DNA from: JAYWXI01 sp036016955 | GTDB lineage: Bacteria > Bacteroidota > Bacteroidia > Flavobacteriales > Weeksellaceae | Direction: 5' to 3' | DNA: 64,000 nucleotides | Assembly: GCF_036016955.1 (NCBI RefSeq) | Contig: NZ_JAYWXI010000005.1 | Span: 1 to 64,000 of the forward strand | Shown: in pieces, positions 1 to 8,850 of the stretch | Position numbering within the stretch: the first letter of the stretch is position 1 | How the letters are laid out: each line of letters starts with the position of its first letter | The notes under the pieces: model-generated | Database searches by the model: none | What the model saw: the letters and a program-made list of their open reading frames with translations, nothing else | Told to the model about the DNA's origin: nothing | Translations under genes and position numbers: made by a program

Positions 1-419
1 TAACGATGAATGACCGAGCTACAGGATACACTTTTTTAGAACTTTTACAAGGCAAATCTGCGGAAGAAGTCCAGTTGAAAATAGAAAGAATAATTACTGA
101 AAATCAATTGACTATACATACTTTAACTACTGATAATGGGAAGGAGTTTGCAAAGCACAAGGAGCTTTCAGAGCGTTTAAATTTTGATTATTACTTTGCT
201 CATCCTTATCACAGTTGGGAAAGAGGCTCAAATGAAAACTATAACAAATTACTAAGATATTATTTTCCAAAAGGTTATGATTTTAGCCTGATAACACAAG
301 AACGATTAAAGGAAGTTCAAGAAATTTTGAATACAAGACCACGCAAAAGATTTGGATTTTTAAGTCCAAAACAAGTATATTTGAAAACTATTAATAACAA
401 CGGAAAGTTACTTTTATAA
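1..419 (+). mobile_element. IS30-family transposase, C-terminal part (5' end off-window)
   Basis: This is the C-terminal end of an IS30-type DDE transposase. The reading frame is open to the left edge, so the start lies outside the window. Two catalytic acidic residues are recognisable: the Asp in TTDNGKEF and the Glu in RGSNENYN, the latter followed by the family-typical LRYYFPKGYDF stretch. The remaining C-terminus looks normal, ending in the usual KRFGFLSPKQVY region. The right end of the element should lie in about 420-450, but its terminal inverted repeat cannot be verified because the left end is not visible. The ABC-F gene begins only 38 bp after the transposase stop, so the element sits in that gene's promoter region. 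Confidence 0.9.
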
Positions 420-457
420 GTTGAATCTAATTTAATTTACTAACGCTATTATACTAT

Positions 458-2401
458 ATGTTATCAGTTCAGGGGCTTGGCCTTCATCATGCGGGAAACT
501 ATCTTTTCAGGGACGTTAATTTTACTATTAAACGGGATGATAAAATCGGTTTGGTGGGGAAAAACGGGGCGGGAAAATCTACGCTTTTGAAAATTCTTTC
601 GGGGGAGATTAATTTTTATGAGGGTCAGGTTGTTCCGGAAGGAAATATTACGATTGGTTTTTTGAAGCAGGATTTGGAGTTTGTGAAGGGGCGTACGGTT
701 TGGGAAGAAACCAAGCAGGCTTTTGAGCAGATTAACGCATGGAAAGAGGAGCTGGAGGAGGTGAATCACCAGTTGGCGACTCGTACGGATTATGAAAGTG
801 AAGATTATCACCAATTGATTCACCGGATGACCGATCTTAATGATTTACTGCATCATCATGACGCGTACAATTTGGAGGGGGATATGGAGAAGGTGCTTTT
901 GGGGTTGGGGTTTAAGGCGGCGGATTTCGACCGTGTGACGGATACGTTTTCGGGCGGTTGGCGGATGCGCATTGAGCTGGCGAAGCTTTTGTTGCAGAAT
1001 AACGATTTGCTTCTTTTGGATGAGCCGACCAACCATTTGGATATGGAATCTATTATTTGGTTGGAGAATTTTTTAAAGGAGTACCGTGGGGCTATTGTTT
1101 TGGTTTCTCACGACAAGCAGTTTATGACGTCGGTTTGCAATCGGACGTTTGATGTGAATAATAAGAAGATTGACGACTATAAGGCGAACTATACCAAGTA
1201 TTTGGAGTTGCGTAAGGAGCGTCGCGAAAAATTGGAGCAGGCGAAGAAAAACCAAGATGCGGAAATCAAGCAGATGGAGGATAATATCAATCGTTTTCGG
1301 GCATCGGCGACGAAGGCTTCTTTTGCGCAGTCGTTGATTAAGAAGTTGGAGAAGATTGAGCGGATAGAGATCGATAACGAGGATGTGTCGAAGTTTAATA
1401 TTCGTTTTGTTCAATCGGTTGTTCCTGGGAAAGTGATTTTTGAGGCAGAAGGTTTGGGTAAATCGTATGGTGAGAAAAAGATATTTGATGAGGTTGATTT
1501 TTTTGTGGAGCGAGGGGATCGGATTGCTTTGCTGGGGCAGAATGGGCAGGGCAAAACGACATTGGCTAAGATTCTTACCGGTGCGATTAAGGACTATTCG
1601 GGAAATTGGAATTTGGGGCATAATGTGAATATTGGGTATTTTGCTCAGAATCAGGAGGAGGTTCTTACGCCGGGCAAGACGGTTTTGGAGGAGGCTGAGG
1701 ATGCGGCGACGGAAGAGACTCGTCCTCGGGTTCGCGATTTGTTGGGTAATTTTTTGTTTTCGGGTGAGGATGTTCAGAAAAAGACGCAGGTGCTTTCTGG
1801 GGGTGAACGTAATCGTCTGGCTTTGTGTAAGTTGCTTTTGCGTCCTTTCAATACGTTGATTATGGACGAGCCGACCAACCACTTGGATATCCAGTCGAAG
1901 GAAATCATCAAATTGGCGTTGCAGAAGTTTGAGGGGACGTTGATTGTAATTTCTCACGACAGGGAGTTTTTACAGGGACTTTGCGATAAGATTTTTGAGT
2001 TCAGGGATGGCAGGATGAAGGAATTTTTGGGAACGATTGATGATTATTTGGAATACCGTCAGAAGGAATCGATAAGGGAAATTTCGATGGAAAAATCCAA
2101 GTTGGAGGAGAAAAAGGGACTGCCGGTGGCGTTGGCTGAATCCAAAGAGGAGCCTCGGGAGGAGAATGTTGCGGCGGGGGCGAAACCGTTTTTGTCTAAG
2201 GCTCAGAAACAGTTGCAAAACAAATTGAAAAAGACGGAGGAGAAAATTGCCGATTACGAAAAAGAAATTGCCCAGTTGGAGGCGTTTTTTGCCAAATCCA
2301 ATCCTACGGCGGAAGAATTGGCGAAATACGAGGCGCTGAAGCAGGAACTTTCCGAGGCGATGCAGCTTTGGGAGTCGATTGCTTTGGAGATGGAGGATTA
2401 G
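458..2401 (+). CDS. ABC-F family ATPase (Uup/EttA-like ribosome-associated factor)
   Basis: Soluble twin-ATPase of the ABC-F family. It has no membrane domain; family members act on the ribosome in translation or antibiotic protection rather than in transport. The first cassette has Walker A GKNGAGKST (about residue 35), signature FSGGWRMR and Walker B LLLLDEPTNHLD. The second has GQNGQGKTT (about 358), LSGGERNR (about 446) and LIMDEPTNHLD (about 466). The linker and the final ~110 residues are charged and look like coiled coil, as in Uup/YdiF. Length (647 aa) is normal. The start is 38 bp after an IS30 transposase, so transcription may depend on the element. The TAG stop overlaps the expected stop of the convergent gene by 3 bases. 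Confidence 0.93.
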   Translation: MLSVQGLGLHHAGNYLFRDVNFTIKRDDKIGLVGKNGAGKSTLLKILSGEINFYEGQVVPEGNITIGFLKQDLEFVKGRTVWEETKQAFEQINAWKEELEEVNHQLATRTDYESEDYHQLIHRMTDLNDLLHHHDAYNLEGDMEKVLLGLGFKAADFDRVTDTFSGGWRMRIELAKLLLQNNDLLLLDEPTNHLDMESIIWLENFLKEYRGAIVLVSHDKQFMTSVCNRTFDVNNKKIDDYKANYTKYLELRKERREKLEQAKKNQDAEIKQMEDNINRFRASATKASFAQSLIKKLEKIERIEIDNEDVSKFNIRFVQSVVPGKVIFEAEGLGKSYGEKKIFDEVDFFVERGDRIALLGQNGQGKTTLAKILTGAIKDYSGNWNLGHNVNIGYFAQNQEEVLTPGKTVLEEAEDAATEETRPRVRDLLGNFLFSGEDVQKKTQVLSGGERNRLALCKLLLRPFNTLIMDEPTNHLDIQSKEIIKLALQKFEGTLIVISHDREFLQGLCDKIFEFRDGRMKEFLGTIDDYLEYRQKESIREISMEKSKLEEKKGLPVALAESKEEPREENVAAGAKPFLSKAQKQLQNKLKKTEEKIADYEKEIAQLEAFFAKSNPTAEELAKYEALKQELSEAMQLWESIALEMED

Positions 2402-3149
2402 TGTTTTTCGGTGAGGTATTTCCAGTAGCGTTTGGGGAGGTTTTGAAGGTGGAGTTTCGGATTTTTTCTGGCGGCGATACCTGTTTTATGAAATAGCGCT
2501 GCCATAGTTTTTGGTAGGCTTTTTCTTCTTCGTGGAGGTTTTCGTGGAGGTTTGTTAGGGGGCTTTGAGGGAGGAAGAAGTCGGTTTGGTTCAGGTCGTA
2601 GAGCAGGCCGTAATGCCTTCGGGTATCAAAAATCATCCATTTTTGGTCGGCGTATCTTTTTTGGAAATGGGAGGTTAGCAGGGGGAGGACATTGAAGTCG
2701 GGATCTATTTTGGCAAAAAACATTTCGTCTTTGAGTTTTTCGAACCGAACAAAGGCTTTCATCCGATGGGTCTCTCTTTGAACGCTTTTTACGATTTGGT
2801 TGGTTTGGGCGATGAGGGGGTCTGCAAAGTTGAGCAGGGCATTGGCTTTGGGGTGTTGAATTAGGGTTTTTATGGCGTGCAGGATGAGGTTTTCCGCTTG
2901 GGGATTTTCGGAGAGGTAAACGTAAAATAAACAGGAACAGCCTTCTTTTCCAGCGAGTTGAAATACACGGTTGATGACTCTTTCGGCCAGTGCGGGTTCG
3001 GTTTGTATCGGTTCGGTTTCGGCGAAGAGACGGTTCTGATGGTGTCGGGCTTCGGGGAGTATTTCGACGTCTTGGTAGCGGTATTCAAAGGTTTTGAAAA
3101 CGGCGGTTAAGAGGCCTTCAAAACTGCCGTCGTAGAGGAGGGTGTTCAT
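2398..3149 (-). pseudogene. TIGR03915-type DNA metabolism protein, frameshifted near C-terminus
   Basis: Partner of the radical SAM repair protein encoded just upstream; in other bacteria the family is linked or fused to uracil-DNA-glycosylase-like domains. The first ~215 residues, from MNTLLYDGSFEG, read normally. At 2491-2493 an A-run (T on the coding strand) is one base short. The unshifted frame then runs on as an unrelated Pro/Ser/Thr-rich tail to 2304, inside the ABC-F gene. Restoring one base gives the family-typical ending ARKNPKLHLQ...PKRYWKYL and a TAA at 2398-2400, for a protein of 250 aa. Either the gene is broken in vivo or one base was lost in sequencing. The two frameshifts in the neighbouring partner gene favour real decay. 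Confidence 0.82.
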
Positions 3150-3167
3150 TTTTTTTGTTTTGAAGGG

Positions 3168-4416
3168 TTAGAAGAGGGAGAGTTGTTGGCTGAAAGGATT
3201 TTTCCATTTGGATTGAACGCTATTGACGATCATTTGCCGAAAATGGACGTCGTCAATGAAACGGTTGAAAGGATTTGTTCCGGCTATTTCCATGAAATAT
3301 TTGGCTCGGTTGGTGGCAACGCCCATTTTTTTTAGGTGGGAGAGGTCTAGTTTTTGGAAGCGTCGGGCTTGGACGATTTTATAGGCGGAGCGATGGCCTA
3401 TGCCCGGGATGCGCAGTATCATTTCCAAGGGGGCGGTGTTGAGGTCTATGGGGAATTTTTCGCGATTTCTTATTGCCCATGCCAGTTTGGGGTCAAGTTC
3501 CAAGTCCAGAAAAGGATGGCTTTGGTCTACAATTTCTTCGGCGTTAAAGCCGTAGAAGCGCATTGGCCAATCGGCTTGGTAGAGTCGGTTTTCTCTTTGC
3601 AGCGGGACTTGGGAGAAGACCGACGGCAGTCTGGCATCTTCAATGACGGGGACGTAGCCGGAGTAATAAACCCTTTTCATTCCGAAGTTTTTGTAAAAAT
3701 GATCGGCGACTTTAATGATTTTTAAATCGGTTTCATTGGTGGCGCCAACAATCATTTGGGTGCTTTGCCCTGCGGGAGCGAATCGGGGGGCTTGTCGGAA
3801 GCGTTTTTTTTCTTCTTGGTAGCGCTGCAGTTGGGTTTTGATGAGCCCCATGGGTTTTACCAATTCTATATGAGATTTTTCGGGGGCGAGCAGTTTCAGC
3901 CCACTTTCGGTGGGGATTTCCAAATTGACGGACAGGCGGTCGGCATAGAGGCAGGCTTCAGTTCGTCGCTGGCACCGGGGATGGATTTGAGGTGGATGTA
4001 ACCGAAAAAACGGTGTTCGGTTCGGAGTTTTTTTGCAATTCGCACTAAACGTTCCATTGTGGTGTCGGGATCTTTGAAAATGCCCGAACTAAGGAAGAGC
4101 CCCTCGATATAGTTTCTCCGATAAAAATTTAGGGTAAGTTCCACCACTTCTTCTACGGTAAAGGCGGCTCTTTGGATGTCATTGGACTTTCGGGACACGC
4201 AGTAGGCGCAGTCGTAGATGCAGTGGTTGGTCAAGAGTATTTTGAGCAGGGAGATGCATCTTCCGTCTTCGTATAACTGTGGCAGATGCCGGAAGTGTGA
4301 CTGTTTCCTAAGCCTCCTTTGTTGATTCTTTTTCCGCCGCTGGAAGAGCAGGAGACGTCGTACTTGGCGGCGTCGGCAAGGATTTCCAGTTTTTCTTTTA
4401 GGCGTTCGAAATTCAT
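3168..4416 (-). pseudogene. Putative DNA modification/repair radical SAM protein (TIGR03916), two frameshifts
   Basis: Broken gene for the radical SAM protein that accompanies TIGR03915. Three frames must be joined. The N-terminus starts MNFERLKEKLEILADAAKYDVS (start codon 4416) and runs to SGICHSYT. The second frame carries the 4Fe-4S motif CIYDCAYC (CxxxCxxC), then EGLFLSSGIF and HLKSIPGASDEL. The third frame runs from LYADRLSVN...EIPTESG to the end and holds a helix-hairpin-helix IPGIGHRSAYKIV. The first break, near 4270, is one missing base. The second, near 3955-3962, fits a 7-base deletion between DEL and GLYADR. Adding 8 bases gives 418 codons, the normal family length. It lies 18 bp upstream of its partner and is very probably inactive. 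Confidence 0.88.
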
Positions 4417-4556
4417 CGGAGTACAAAGGGGTTGAGGGGTCAAAATTAGTAAAAAAAGTGAGAGTCTTCAGCCTTGTGGATAACTTATGCTGGAGGGCAT
4501 TTTAAGCGGGAAAAGGCTGGGGATGTCGTGTTTTTTAATGGTGGAATTATTTTTAT

Positions 4557-4564
4557 TAAATTTG
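4557..4564 (+). promoter_or_regulatory. Candidate -7 box TAAATTTG for the S9 peptidase gene
   Basis: The octamer matches the Bacteroidota -7 consensus TAnnTTTG and lies 28 bp before the peptidase start codon. No convincing TTTG -33 element is seen at the usual 17-20 bp spacing, so support is modest. Confidence 0.4.
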
Positions 4565-4592
4565 GTGGTTATAATCATTTACATACGACGAG

Positions 4593-6734
4593 ATGAAAGG
4601 ATTCCGTATTTTTATGTTGGCTATGGCATTGGGACCGGTGATTCAAGCTCAGAGCCAAAAATTTACCATGACCGAGGCGGTCAATGGCTTGAGGAGTAAT
4701 TTGGCGGTGAAGTCCGTGGCTCAATTTTCGTTTGCTCAGGACGATAAATCTTCCATCCATCGGACGGAGAAGGGGTATCTTCGCACCGATTTGCATACGA
4801 TGAAGCAAGACACTCTTTTATCTTTGTCTCAAATGAACCGTTTGATGCCGTCGGATAAGACGTTGAAACGTTTGCCTTCGGTTACTTTTTGGGCGACCGA
4901 TCGTGCTTATTTCCAAGATAAGGGGACGTATTACCGTTTGGTGAAGGAACGTTCGGGATGGCGTTGTCATTTGTGGATGGCGTTGCCGGAGAATGCAGCG
5001 AACGTCCAGCTTTCTCCTGAAAAAAATGCAGCGGTGTATACCGTGGATAATAACTTGTACTATTACGAAAACGGGGTGGCTACGGCGATTACTGAGGAGA
5101 AAGAGCCTCATATTATTAGCGGTCAATCTGTGCATCGCAACGAATTTGGGATTGATGGTGGAATTTTTTGGTCTCCGGATCGTTCTCAAATTGCATTTTA
5201 CCGAATGGATGAGCGTATGGTGGCTGATTATCCGATTGTGGATTGGTCGGTTACGCCGGCGCAAAATCATACCATCAAATACCCGATGGCTGGTGCAAAG
5301 TCCCATGAGGTTAGCTTGGGTATTTATGACGTTCGTACCAAAACCAAAAGGTTTTTGACTATTGAGGGGGATAAGGAGCAGTACCTTACGGCGGTAACGT
5401 GGAGTCCCGATTCCAAATTTATTTTTGTGGGGGTGCTTAATCGGGCTCAGAATCACCTTAAGATGAATCAGTACGATGCGTTTACGGGTGGTTTTGTGAA
5501 AACGCTTTTTGAAGAAAAAGATGAAAAATATGTGGAGCCGCAGCATTCTTTGTTGTTTTTGCCGGGTTCGACTAAAGAGTTTATATGGCAGAGCCAGAGA
5601 ACGGGGTATAACCATTTGTTTCACTACCACTTGGATAAGGGATTGGTGGCCCAGCTTACCAAAGGAGACTGGTTGGTGACGAGTGTGTTGGGCTTTAACG
5701 AAAAAAAGAAAGAAGTTTACTTTGCTTCGACTAAAGAAACACCGCTGGAGAGGCATTTGTATAGTGTGAATTGGAGTACGCTGAAAATGCAAAAACTTAC
5801 GGCGGCTCCGGGGATGCATACCGGGGTTTTGAGCCGTAGCGGAAACTGGCTGTACGATACCTACAGCAATGCGGAAACCCCCAGAGTGGGACGGGTTTTG
5901 AACACCCAAACGCTTAAGGGGCGTACGATTTTGGAAGCGGAGGATCCGTTGGTAAATTACGATCGGCCTCGGGTGCAGAACGTAACCCTGAAGGCAGAAG
6001 ACGGCACACCGCTTTATGGGAAGTTGATTTTGCCGACCCGATTTGAGGCTTCTAAGAAATACCCTGTTATTGTGTACCTTTACAATGGTCCTCACGTGCA
6101 GTTGGTGACCAATGGGTTTCCTTCTTCGGGGAATCTTTGGTACGAGTACTTGGCTCAGAATGGTTATGTGGTTTTCACGATGGACGGAAGGGGATCGAGT
6201 AATCGAGGTTTGAAGTTTGAACAGGCGGTTTATGGCCGGCTTGGAACAGTGGAGATGGACGATCAGTTGAAAGGGGTTGCTTATTTAAAATCCTTGCCTT
6301 TTGTGGATTCCGAGCGGATGGGAGTGCACGGATGGAGTTTTGGCGGCTTTATGACGACCAGTCTTATGTTGCGCCATCCGGACGTTTTCAAAGTCGGTGT
6401 GGCCGGAGGTCCGGTGATGGACTGGGGGATGTATGAGATTATGTATACCGAACGTTATATGGGAGCGCCTCAAAACAACCCTGAAGGTTATAAGACGGCG
6501 AATCTTTTGGATAAAACGGCTAATTTGAAAGGAAATTTATTGGTGATTCACGGGGCTCAGGATGATGTGGTGGTTTGGCAGCATTCGATTAATTTTCTGA
6601 AGTCGGCGGTGGATCATGGGGTGCAGGTGGACTATTTTGTTTATCCGGGGCATGCTCATAATGTTTTGGGGAAAGATCGGGTGCATTTAATGCAGAAGGT
6701 AACGGATTATTTCGACCGCTATCTTAAAGACTAA
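4593..6734 (+). CDS. Exported S9 family peptidase, dipeptidyl-peptidase IV type
   Basis: Serine exopeptidase that in this family removes dipeptides, often Xaa-Pro, from peptides outside the inner membrane. A signal peptide covers about the first 20 residues (MKGFRIFMLAMALG..QAQS). Residues ~80-450 form the DPP-IV N-terminal beta-propeller. The alpha/beta-hydrolase domain follows, with nucleophile Ser582 in GWSFGG, the Asp in HGAQDDVV (about 657) and the His in YPGHAHNV (about 689). At 713 aa the protein is full length. It is followed after 13 bp by a DUF4919 gene on the same strand, probably one transcript. Such enzymes feed oligopeptide use in asaccharolytic Bacteroidota. Confidence 0.93.
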   Translation: MKGFRIFMLAMALGPVIQAQSQKFTMTEAVNGLRSNLAVKSVAQFSFAQDDKSSIHRTEKGYLRTDLHTMKQDTLLSLSQMNRLMPSDKTLKRLPSVTFWATDRAYFQDKGTYYRLVKERSGWRCHLWMALPENAANVQLSPEKNAAVYTVDNNLYYYENGVATAITEEKEPHIISGQSVHRNEFGIDGGIFWSPDRSQIAFYRMDERMVADYPIVDWSVTPAQNHTIKYPMAGAKSHEVSLGIYDVRTKTKRFLTIEGDKEQYLTAVTWSPDSKFIFVGVLNRAQNHLKMNQYDAFTGGFVKTLFEEKDEKYVEPQHSLLFLPGSTKEFIWQSQRTGYNHLFHYHLDKGLVAQLTKGDWLVTSVLGFNEKKKEVYFASTKETPLERHLYSVNWSTLKMQKLTAAPGMHTGVLSRSGNWLYDTYSNAETPRVGRVLNTQTLKGRTILEAEDPLVNYDRPRVQNVTLKAEDGTPLYGKLILPTRFEASKKYPVIVYLYNGPHVQLVTNGFPSSGNLWYEYLAQNGYVVFTMDGRGSSNRGLKFEQAVYGRLGTVEMDDQLKGVAYLKSLPFVDSERMGVHGWSFGGFMTTSLMLRHPDVFKVGVAGGPVMDWGMYEIMYTERYMGAPQNNPEGYKTANLLDKTANLKGNLLVIHGAQDDVVVWQHSINFLKSAVDHGVQVDYFVYPGHAHNVLGKDRVHLMQKVTDYFDRYLKD

Positions 6735-6747
6735 ATTTTTAGGTATT

Positions 6748-7398
6748 ATGAAACGAGGGACAGTTTTGTTTTTTATCCTTTTGGGGATTTGGTTGGGTGC
6801 GCAATCGCATAAAGCTATTGATTTTGATGGGATTAGAAAGGCGGTAACGGATTCGGCTTCCACTTATTTTTATGAGCGGATGCTTTATCGTTTCCAATTT
6901 AATCCGACGGCAATAGATTCCTTGGAGGCCAAACATTTGTATTATGGGCGTTCTTTTTCGGGTTCTCGCTCTTCGGCGGTTTCGGATAAGTTTGAGTTTA
7001 TCGAATGGATGAGAAAAGGCGCTTATGACAAAGCCATTGAAGAGGGCGAGCGATTGGTGTATGATAATCCTACTGATTTGGAGCTTTTGGGGTTGCTGAC
7101 TCATGCGTATTCGCAGAAGGATCCTGAAAGTAAAAATCATGCTCTTCGGGGGCTTCAGTTTTCTAAGCTGGTGGAGACGGTTATCAAAAATGGTTCTACG
7201 GCGAAAGATTCGGCCTCTTATACGATCATGACTTTGGGGGATCAGTATGTTTTAGCGGGGATTATGCAGAAGGATTTATCGCTTTACCAACGTTCTTCCA
7301 AACCTTGGCGTTACGGTATGACGGACACTTGGAAGCGGAATGCGGGAAAAGAGAAGCTTATTTTTCATGTTGTCTATCCTGATTTTTTAGACCGTTAG
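6748..7398 (+). CDS. DUF4919 family exported protein
   Basis: Exported protein of 216 aa with an N-terminal signal peptide (MKRGTVLFFILLGIWLGAQS). It matches the Bacteroidota family DUF4919, whose function is not known. The middle part (KGAYDKAIEEGERLVYDNPTDLELL) resembles a helical TPR-like segment, and the end carries the conserved-looking HVVYPDF. It starts 13 bp after the S9 peptidase stop and is probably co-transcribed with it. Its stop overlaps the stop of the convergent hypothetical gene by 4 bp. Confidence 0.8.
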   Translation: MKRGTVLFFILLGIWLGAQSHKAIDFDGIRKAVTDSASTYFYERMLYRFQFNPTAIDSLEAKHLYYGRSFSGSRSSAVSDKFEFIEWMRKGAYDKAIEEGERLVYDNPTDLELLGLLTHAYSQKDPESKNHALRGLQFSKLVETVIKNGSTAKDSASYTIMTLGDQYVLAGIMQKDLSLYQRSSKPWRYGMTDTWKRNAGKEKLIFHVVYPDFLDR

Positions 7399-7898
7399 AG
7401 GGGTTCGTAATGGCTGATGGCGACTTGGGGATGGAAGGCGAACATAAAGGTTTCTCGGCATTGGTTTTCGGAGGCGACATCTTTGCTTAGGAGGTATTTT
7501 CCGTCGATAAGGTCGATGAGAAGCAGCGTTGGCGTGTAGAACGTTAGGCCGATGCGGTGCTTGGTGGGATCTTGGATGTGGGATCCGATTAAATCCAAAT
7601 TGAAAGTTTCGATAGGGAAAAAAGTATTACCCAAGACGTCGGGGAGGCTTTTGATTACACCTCCCAGTTGGGTGACGTAATTGCTGATGGAAGTGCAGAG
7701 CAGGTACGGAATTTGTGCAGCGTTCGGATTTTTGGCAAGAAGTTCCCAGTAGTTTTTTACGGGATTGTCTTTGGTGTCGAACGTTTGGTGCTGGATTTTG
7801 TATTCGAGATAAGAATCTTCAAAGACGTAACGATCCCAGGGGAGTTCGGATTCTTGGGTGATGACGATGCGGAAGGCTAGTTTTATTTTTGCTTTCAT
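7395..7898 (-). CDS. Hypothetical protein, last gene of dioxygenase/cupin operon
   Basis: Protein of 167 aa that I do not recognise. There is no signal peptide or transmembrane segment. It begins MKAKIKLAFRIV and contains several short beta-strand-like stretches plus YLLCTSISNYV in the middle. It starts 10 bp after the stop of the 84-aa gene and is the last of four tightly packed genes read leftwards from 9612, so it is probably co-transcribed with the dioxygenase-like and cupin genes. Continuous coding over 168 codons and the gene packing support it as real. Confidence 0.65.
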   Translation of the reverse strand: MKAKIKLAFRIVITQESELPWDRYVFEDSYLEYKIQHQTFDTKDNPVKNYWELLAKNPNAAQIPYLLCTSISNYVTQLGGVIKSLPDVLGNTFFPIETFNLDLIGSHIQDPTKHRIGLTFYTPTLLLIDLIDGKYLLSKDVASENQCRETFMFAFHPQVAISHYEPL

Positions 7899-7908
7899 TG
7901 GGTGAAAT

Positions 7909-8163
7909 TTATTCGAGGTGTACCGACAGGCATTCCACTTGGGTGCTTCGGGGGTGTTCTTTGGTGATAATGGCTCGGTAAGGGCCTTTGGGGATTTTAC
8001 TTAGGCTTAGCGTAAGGGCGTGGGTGCCGGCTTTCAGGTTTAGTTTTTCCAGAATTTTGGCGACACGGTGGCCTTGTAAGTCTTCCAAATCCACGCTGAC
8101 TAAGGCGGAGGAGGACAGAAGAAAGCGGATGACGGTTTCTTTTCGGAAGAGAATAGCGTTCAT
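7909..8163 (-). CDS. Small protein resembling a T9SS sorting-tail (FlgD-like) fold
   Basis: Protein of 84 aa. Residues ~20-70 (SVDLEDLQGHRVAKIL, then LKAGTHALTLSLSKIP, then GPYRAII) follow the strand pattern of type IX secretion C-terminal sorting domains: 'D..G..V', 'G.h.l.l', 'G.Y...i'. However there is no signal peptide and no cargo domain, so it is unlikely to be secreted by T9SS itself. It may be a free FlgD-Ig-like fold or a relic. It lies 3 bp after the cupin stop and 10 bp before the next gene, in the same operon. Confidence 0.6.
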   Translation of the reverse strand: MNAILFRKETVIRFLLSSSALVSVDLEDLQGHRVAKILEKLNLKAGTHALTLSLSKIPKGPYRAIITKEHPRSTQVECLSVHLE

Positions 8164-8166
8164 GAT

Positions 8167-8814
8167 TCAGACTTCGATAAATAGAAGGAGGGCATCTTCG
8201 CTTAGCGCTTCGAATTCCAATTCGTCGGTGTCCCAAAGGACGATGGCATCTCGGTTTTCCATCAATCGGTTTTGAAACTCAAAGGCTCCGTGGAGCACCA
8301 TTCCGAAAAGGGTGGCGTTCTTTTTTTGGGGCGTGTAGTTGCCTTCTTTACGACCGTCGTATAGCCCGATGAAATTGGGTAGGATTATTGTCTCCGAAAA
8401 GGGGAAAAAGCGGTTTTTTTCTTCGAAAGCCAAAACGTTTTTTTGAGGGGACTTATTTGGAGGTTGAGCCTCAAAATAAAGGACTAAAATATCCGAAACC
8501 TCATTGTTGAGAAGGTTTTTAACGTGTATCGGAGATTGAGGAGAGCGCGCGAGGGTTAGGCTTTCGCCGGCTTTTACCGATTCGTAGTAGTCGTTGATAA
8601 TGATTTCGCCATAGAGGGGAAGGAGAACCGCGGTACATTCTTTATTGCAAGATAAATGATAGTCTGCATTTTCACTCAATACGATTTCCTTAACCGATTG
8701 CAGCCGTCCGGTTTTTTCTTCGTCGCTTAGGACGGATGTCGAAGCGGTTTGGTTGAAGTTTTCCCAAATGCGGAAGTCGGTTTTCAGTATTTTGGAAGGG
8801 GTTTGTACCAGCAT
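8167..8814 (-). CDS. Pirin/quercetinase-like cupin protein
   Basis: Cytoplasmic protein of 215 aa with two cupin-like halves, resembling the pirin/YhhW (quercetin 2,3-dioxygenase-like) group. The second half (GMVLHGAFEFQNRLMENRDAI, then LLLFIEV) matches the C-terminal cupin found there. I could not place a full set of metal-binding His/Glu residues in the N-terminal half, so activity is uncertain. The gene follows the intradiol dioxygenase-like gene after 36 bp and is followed by the 84-aa gene after 3 bp, suggesting one operon that may deal with aromatic or redox-active compounds. Confidence 0.65.
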   Translation of the reverse strand: MLVQTPSKILKTDFRIWENFNQTASTSVLSDEEKTGRLQSVKEIVLSENADYHLSCNKECTAVLLPLYGEIIINDYYESVKAGESLTLARSPQSPIHVKNLLNNEVSDILVLYFEAQPPNKSPQKNVLAFEEKNRFFPFSETIILPNFIGLYDGRKEGNYTPQKKNATLFGMVLHGAFEFQNRLMENRDAIVLWDTDELEFEALSEDALLLFIEV

Positions 8815-8850
8815 GTTCTCCGTTTTTATGAAGGGTTAATTTTTTTGGGT

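Noticed and set aside
420..457. Terminal inverted repeat of the IS30 element
   Set aside because: The left end is outside the window, so the repeat cannot be confirmed.
1073..1957. 294-codon open frame on the minus strand
   Set aside because: Antisense to the ABC-F gene, no recognisable protein features.
2304..2397. Extension of the TIGR03915 frame into the ABC-F gene
   Set aside because: Pro/Ser/Thr-rich nonsense after the frameshift; the family C-terminus is found in the neighbouring frame ending at 2398.
4818..6095. 425-codon open frame on the minus strand
   Set aside because: Antisense to the S9 peptidase; Arg/His-rich composition and no domain. A shadow of the real gene.
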